From NCBI GenBank assembly GCA_036388555.1, contig DASVRP010000010.1:1-64000 (forward strand): 64,000 nt of DNA, given 5' to 3'. The position numbers were made by a program, and so were the translations under genes. Shown here piece after piece: positions 62,316 to 64,000 of the stretch (the first letter of the stretch is position 1; every line of letters begins with the position of its first letter). The notes under the pieces were generated by a model that did not search any database, had not been told where the DNA came from, and was given only the letters and a program-made list of their open reading frames with translations. Source of the stretch: UBA4665 sp036388555 (GTDB lineage Bacteria; Patescibacteriota; Saccharimonadia; Saccharimonadales; UBA4665).

Positions 62316-62810
62316 ATGCCTACTTACCAGACTTCGCGTCCCAGAAAGTCGTCGGCCAGCCGCAAACTGCCTGAGCCATCGCCTCCATCAGAAGCACAGA
62401 TCAAACACCGCACCCATCTGGCTCAGGACATCCTTGTCGGCTTCGTCACGCTGGTACTCGTCAGCTTCGGCCTGTGGAATCATTTCCGGCCTGACCCGCT
62501 TGACGCGATAACCTGCGAGAAGGTAGGGGCGACCTATGAGGTAACCCTTAAGGACGACAAGTTCTCCAGGGATCGTCTGGTACTGAACCGCTGTGATGCG
62601 ATCAAGGTTACGAATACTGGCGATGAAGATTACCGCCTGGCATTCGGGGAACATGATAAACTGATCCAATATCCCGGCTTCCAGATGCAGCCGCTCCGTC
62701 CTGGAGAGTATTTCATCGTATCGGCGCTGCAGGGCGGGGTGTATCCGCTGCACGACCACATCCGTGATAAAGCCAGGATCATAGTAGATATCCGCGCCAG
62801 CCAGAAGTAG
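62316..62810 (+). CDS. Membrane-anchored cupredoxin-like protein
   Basis: 164 residues. Basic/Pro-rich start, one helix (ILVGFVTLVLVSFGLW), then a beta-sandwich: VTLKDDKFSRDRLVLNRCDAIKVTNTGDEDYRLAFGEHDKL and GGVYPLHDHIRDKARIIVDI. His in FGEH and LHDH could bind copper, but no Cys-His-Met type-1 set is clear. It faces a copper radical oxidase gene, so copper delivery is a reasonable guess. TACAAT is 6 nt before the ATG. Confidence 0.55.
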   Translation: MPTYQTSRPRKSSASRKLPEPSPPSEAQIKHRTHLAQDILVGFVTLVLVSFGLWNHFRPDPLDAITCEKVGATYEVTLKDDKFSRDRLVLNRCDAIKVTNTGDEDYRLAFGEHDKLIQYPGFQMQPLRPGEYFIVSALQGGVYPLHDHIRDKARIIVDIRASQK

Positions 62811-62892
62811 GCGGACGCGGATATCCAGTTGGGTGCTTACGAGCAAGAGCGGTCAGTCAGCCGGTTCCGAACTCTAGTGGCCGTACAGCCAC

Positions 62893-64000
62893 TTACTGCT
62901 GGGCCGGTGGGACATGTACCCAGTAAGCCTTGGACGGGACATCGTTCTTGTCAGTCACGAATGCCATGTACCAGCCCGGAGGCAGCAGGTTCGGATTGCC
63001 GGGGATCTGTACGCTGATGCCATCGGCAGTAGCGGTGAACGGCAGGTCGACGGAGCGCTGTTCGACATCGGTCGCGTGCGTGACCGCACTCGGGCGCATC
63101 AGCTTGGCAGTCTTGATGTTTTGCGGATTTGAGGTCTTGAGCGTATGTGTCGAACCGTAGACGATTTCCTTCTCGCCGCCGGTGATGGCCGGGCGTGGGC
63201 CTTGGAACAGGTAAGAAGGGGAGTAGACTTCGATGCGGACCTCAAAGCTGTTGTCGATAGGGTTCGATCCGAAGGTAGCGACGCGGCCGTCAGGCAGCAG
63301 GATGGCTTCGGCATGGTAGTTGCGGCCGATGCGCGGGGTAGCAGCGCGCTTGAACGTGTCAGTCTTCGGATTGAAGATCTCAGCCGAGAAGACATCCTCG
63401 CCGCGGTAGCCGGCAGAGCCACCGGTCTCAAGGACGGTATCGTCCGGAAGCACGACCAGGTTAGCCCAGCGGGTCGCATTGCGCAGGTTCGGAGCCGTCT
63501 GGTATGCCGGGGTAGCTGATGCATCGATGTCGACGATTGCGGTGCGGGCCGTGCTTATCGGTGAGTCGCCGTTGAAGGCGCCGCCCATCATCATGACGCG
63601 CTGGTCCTGTGCCGGCGGCAGCAGGACGGATGAGCTGTTATTGACCATGAACTTATCCTTCAGACCCTCGACATCCTGGAAATTGTTATTGGTAATGTTC
63701 CAGAGTCCGGCCCGCATGCTTTCCTTGCCAGGCTCATAACCCTGATGTGAGCCGGTATAAAACAGGCGGCCGTCTGCCATCAGCATCAGCGAAGGATAGG
63801 TCGGGTAGACATGCTTCAGGTCGGGGCGGTAGGTCCAGGTCTTGGTAGCTGGGTCGTAGATTTCGGTCTCACCCTCGGACATCTTACCTTCTTCATCGAG
63901 ACCGGCAGCTGCCAGGACTTTACCGTCAGCCAGGGCGACCAGGGTCGGGTACCAGCGGGCGTACTCCATGTCATCGACACGCTCATAGGTCTCGGTCTTA
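62893..64000 (-). CDS. Copper radical oxidase, GlxA/galactose-oxidase type (partial)
   Basis: The frame is open to the window edge; about 368 residues are visible. Kelch-type beta-propeller with ARWYPT (radical Tyr, codon near 63950), RIGRNYHAEAILLPDGRV (axial Tyr and copper His), then a C-terminal domain with AVTHATDVEQR (second copper His) and PPGWYMAFVTDKNDVPSKA, as in galactose and glyoxal oxidases. The Cys that crosslinks to the radical Tyr is upstream, outside the window. Streptomyces GlxA, of this family, works with CslA in tip-glucan formation. Confidence 0.88.
   Translation of the reverse strand, partial: KTETYERVDDMEYARWYPTLVALADGKVLAAAGLDEEGKMSEGETEIYDPATKTWTYRPDLKHVYPTYPSLMLMADGRLFYTGSHQGYEPGKESMRAGLWNITNNNFQDVEGLKDKFMVNNSSSVLLPPAQDQRVMMMGGAFNGDSPISTARTAIVDIDASATPAYQTAPNLRNATRWANLVVLPDDTVLETGGSAGYRGEDVFSAEIFNPKTDTFKRAATPRIGRNYHAEAILLPDGRVATFGSNPIDNSFEVRIEVYSPSYLFQGPRPAITGGEKEIVYGSTHTLKTSNPQNIKTAKLMRPSAVTHATDVEQRSVDLPFTATADGISVQIPGNPNLLPPGWYMAFVTDKNDVPSKAYWVHVPPAQQ

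Overview
The window looks like a chromosomal piece of a Candidatus Saccharibacteria (TM7)/CPR-type bacterium, probably an environmental (soil or sediment) lineage. This is inferred from tight gene packing, many short acidic proteins without recognisable domains, a complete F-type ATP synthase operon without other respiratory complexes beside it, and a very frequent gene-start pattern in which a -10 box lies 6-8 nt before the start codon (leaderless mRNA). No rRNA, CRISPR array, transposase, integrase or origin was seen. Taxonomy is inference; no marker gene such as 16S rRNA is present.

Layout. 0-3 kb: small genes (Nudix, DUF2568-like, RNHCP zinc protein) with a possible leader-peptide/terminator. 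3-5.2 kb: a membrane-anchored GH81 endo-beta-1,3-glucanase. 5.2-22.8 kb: housekeeping and envelope genes (YihY/BrkB, MscL with a zinc-ribbon tail, two UPF0104/YbhN-type membrane proteins, a GT2, a large membrane glycosyltransferase, an OmpR/HK two-component pair, a GlcD-like FAD oxidase, a lipoprotein, a type II NADH dehydrogenase-like protein, a UvrD-like helicase-nuclease, an aquaporin). 22.8-25.8 kb: an ATP-grasp enzyme and a tandem pair of proteins with carbonic-anhydrase-like metal motifs. 25.8-33.2 kb (minus): atpI-like, atpB-E-F-H-A-(96 aa)-G-(63 aa)-D-C, with two tiny unknown genes inside the operon. 33.3-42.2 kb: glutaredoxin, CobO-like ATPase, Hsp20 under a perfect CIRCE operator, P-loop kinase plus secreted nuclease, GT2, a clan GH-A glycosidase, an alpha/beta hydrolase and SmpB.

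42.3-46.6 kb: a tRNA-Asn(GUU) gene split by a 291-nt group I intron, followed by an island in which three degenerate copies of the tRNA 3' end (T arm, acceptor strand, CCA), two of them fused to a TTGCGC-17-TATAAT promoter, precede genes of mostly unknown function. This looks like a row of tRNA-tail-delimited cassettes.

49.4-64 kb: a beta-glucan locus. A GH6 enzyme, then an operon of DPM-like GT2, GH8, BcsA/CslA-like synthase, GT39-like transferase and GtrA, then a GT4, a GH13 alpha-glucosidase, a second GH6, a membrane-anchored cupredoxin-like protein and, running off the window, a GlxA/galactose-oxidase-type copper radical oxidase. The set synthase + GH6 + copper radical oxidase is what Streptomyces uses (CslA/CslZ/GlxA) to make its tip glucan, so I infer synthesis, trimming and oxidation of a surface beta-glucan.
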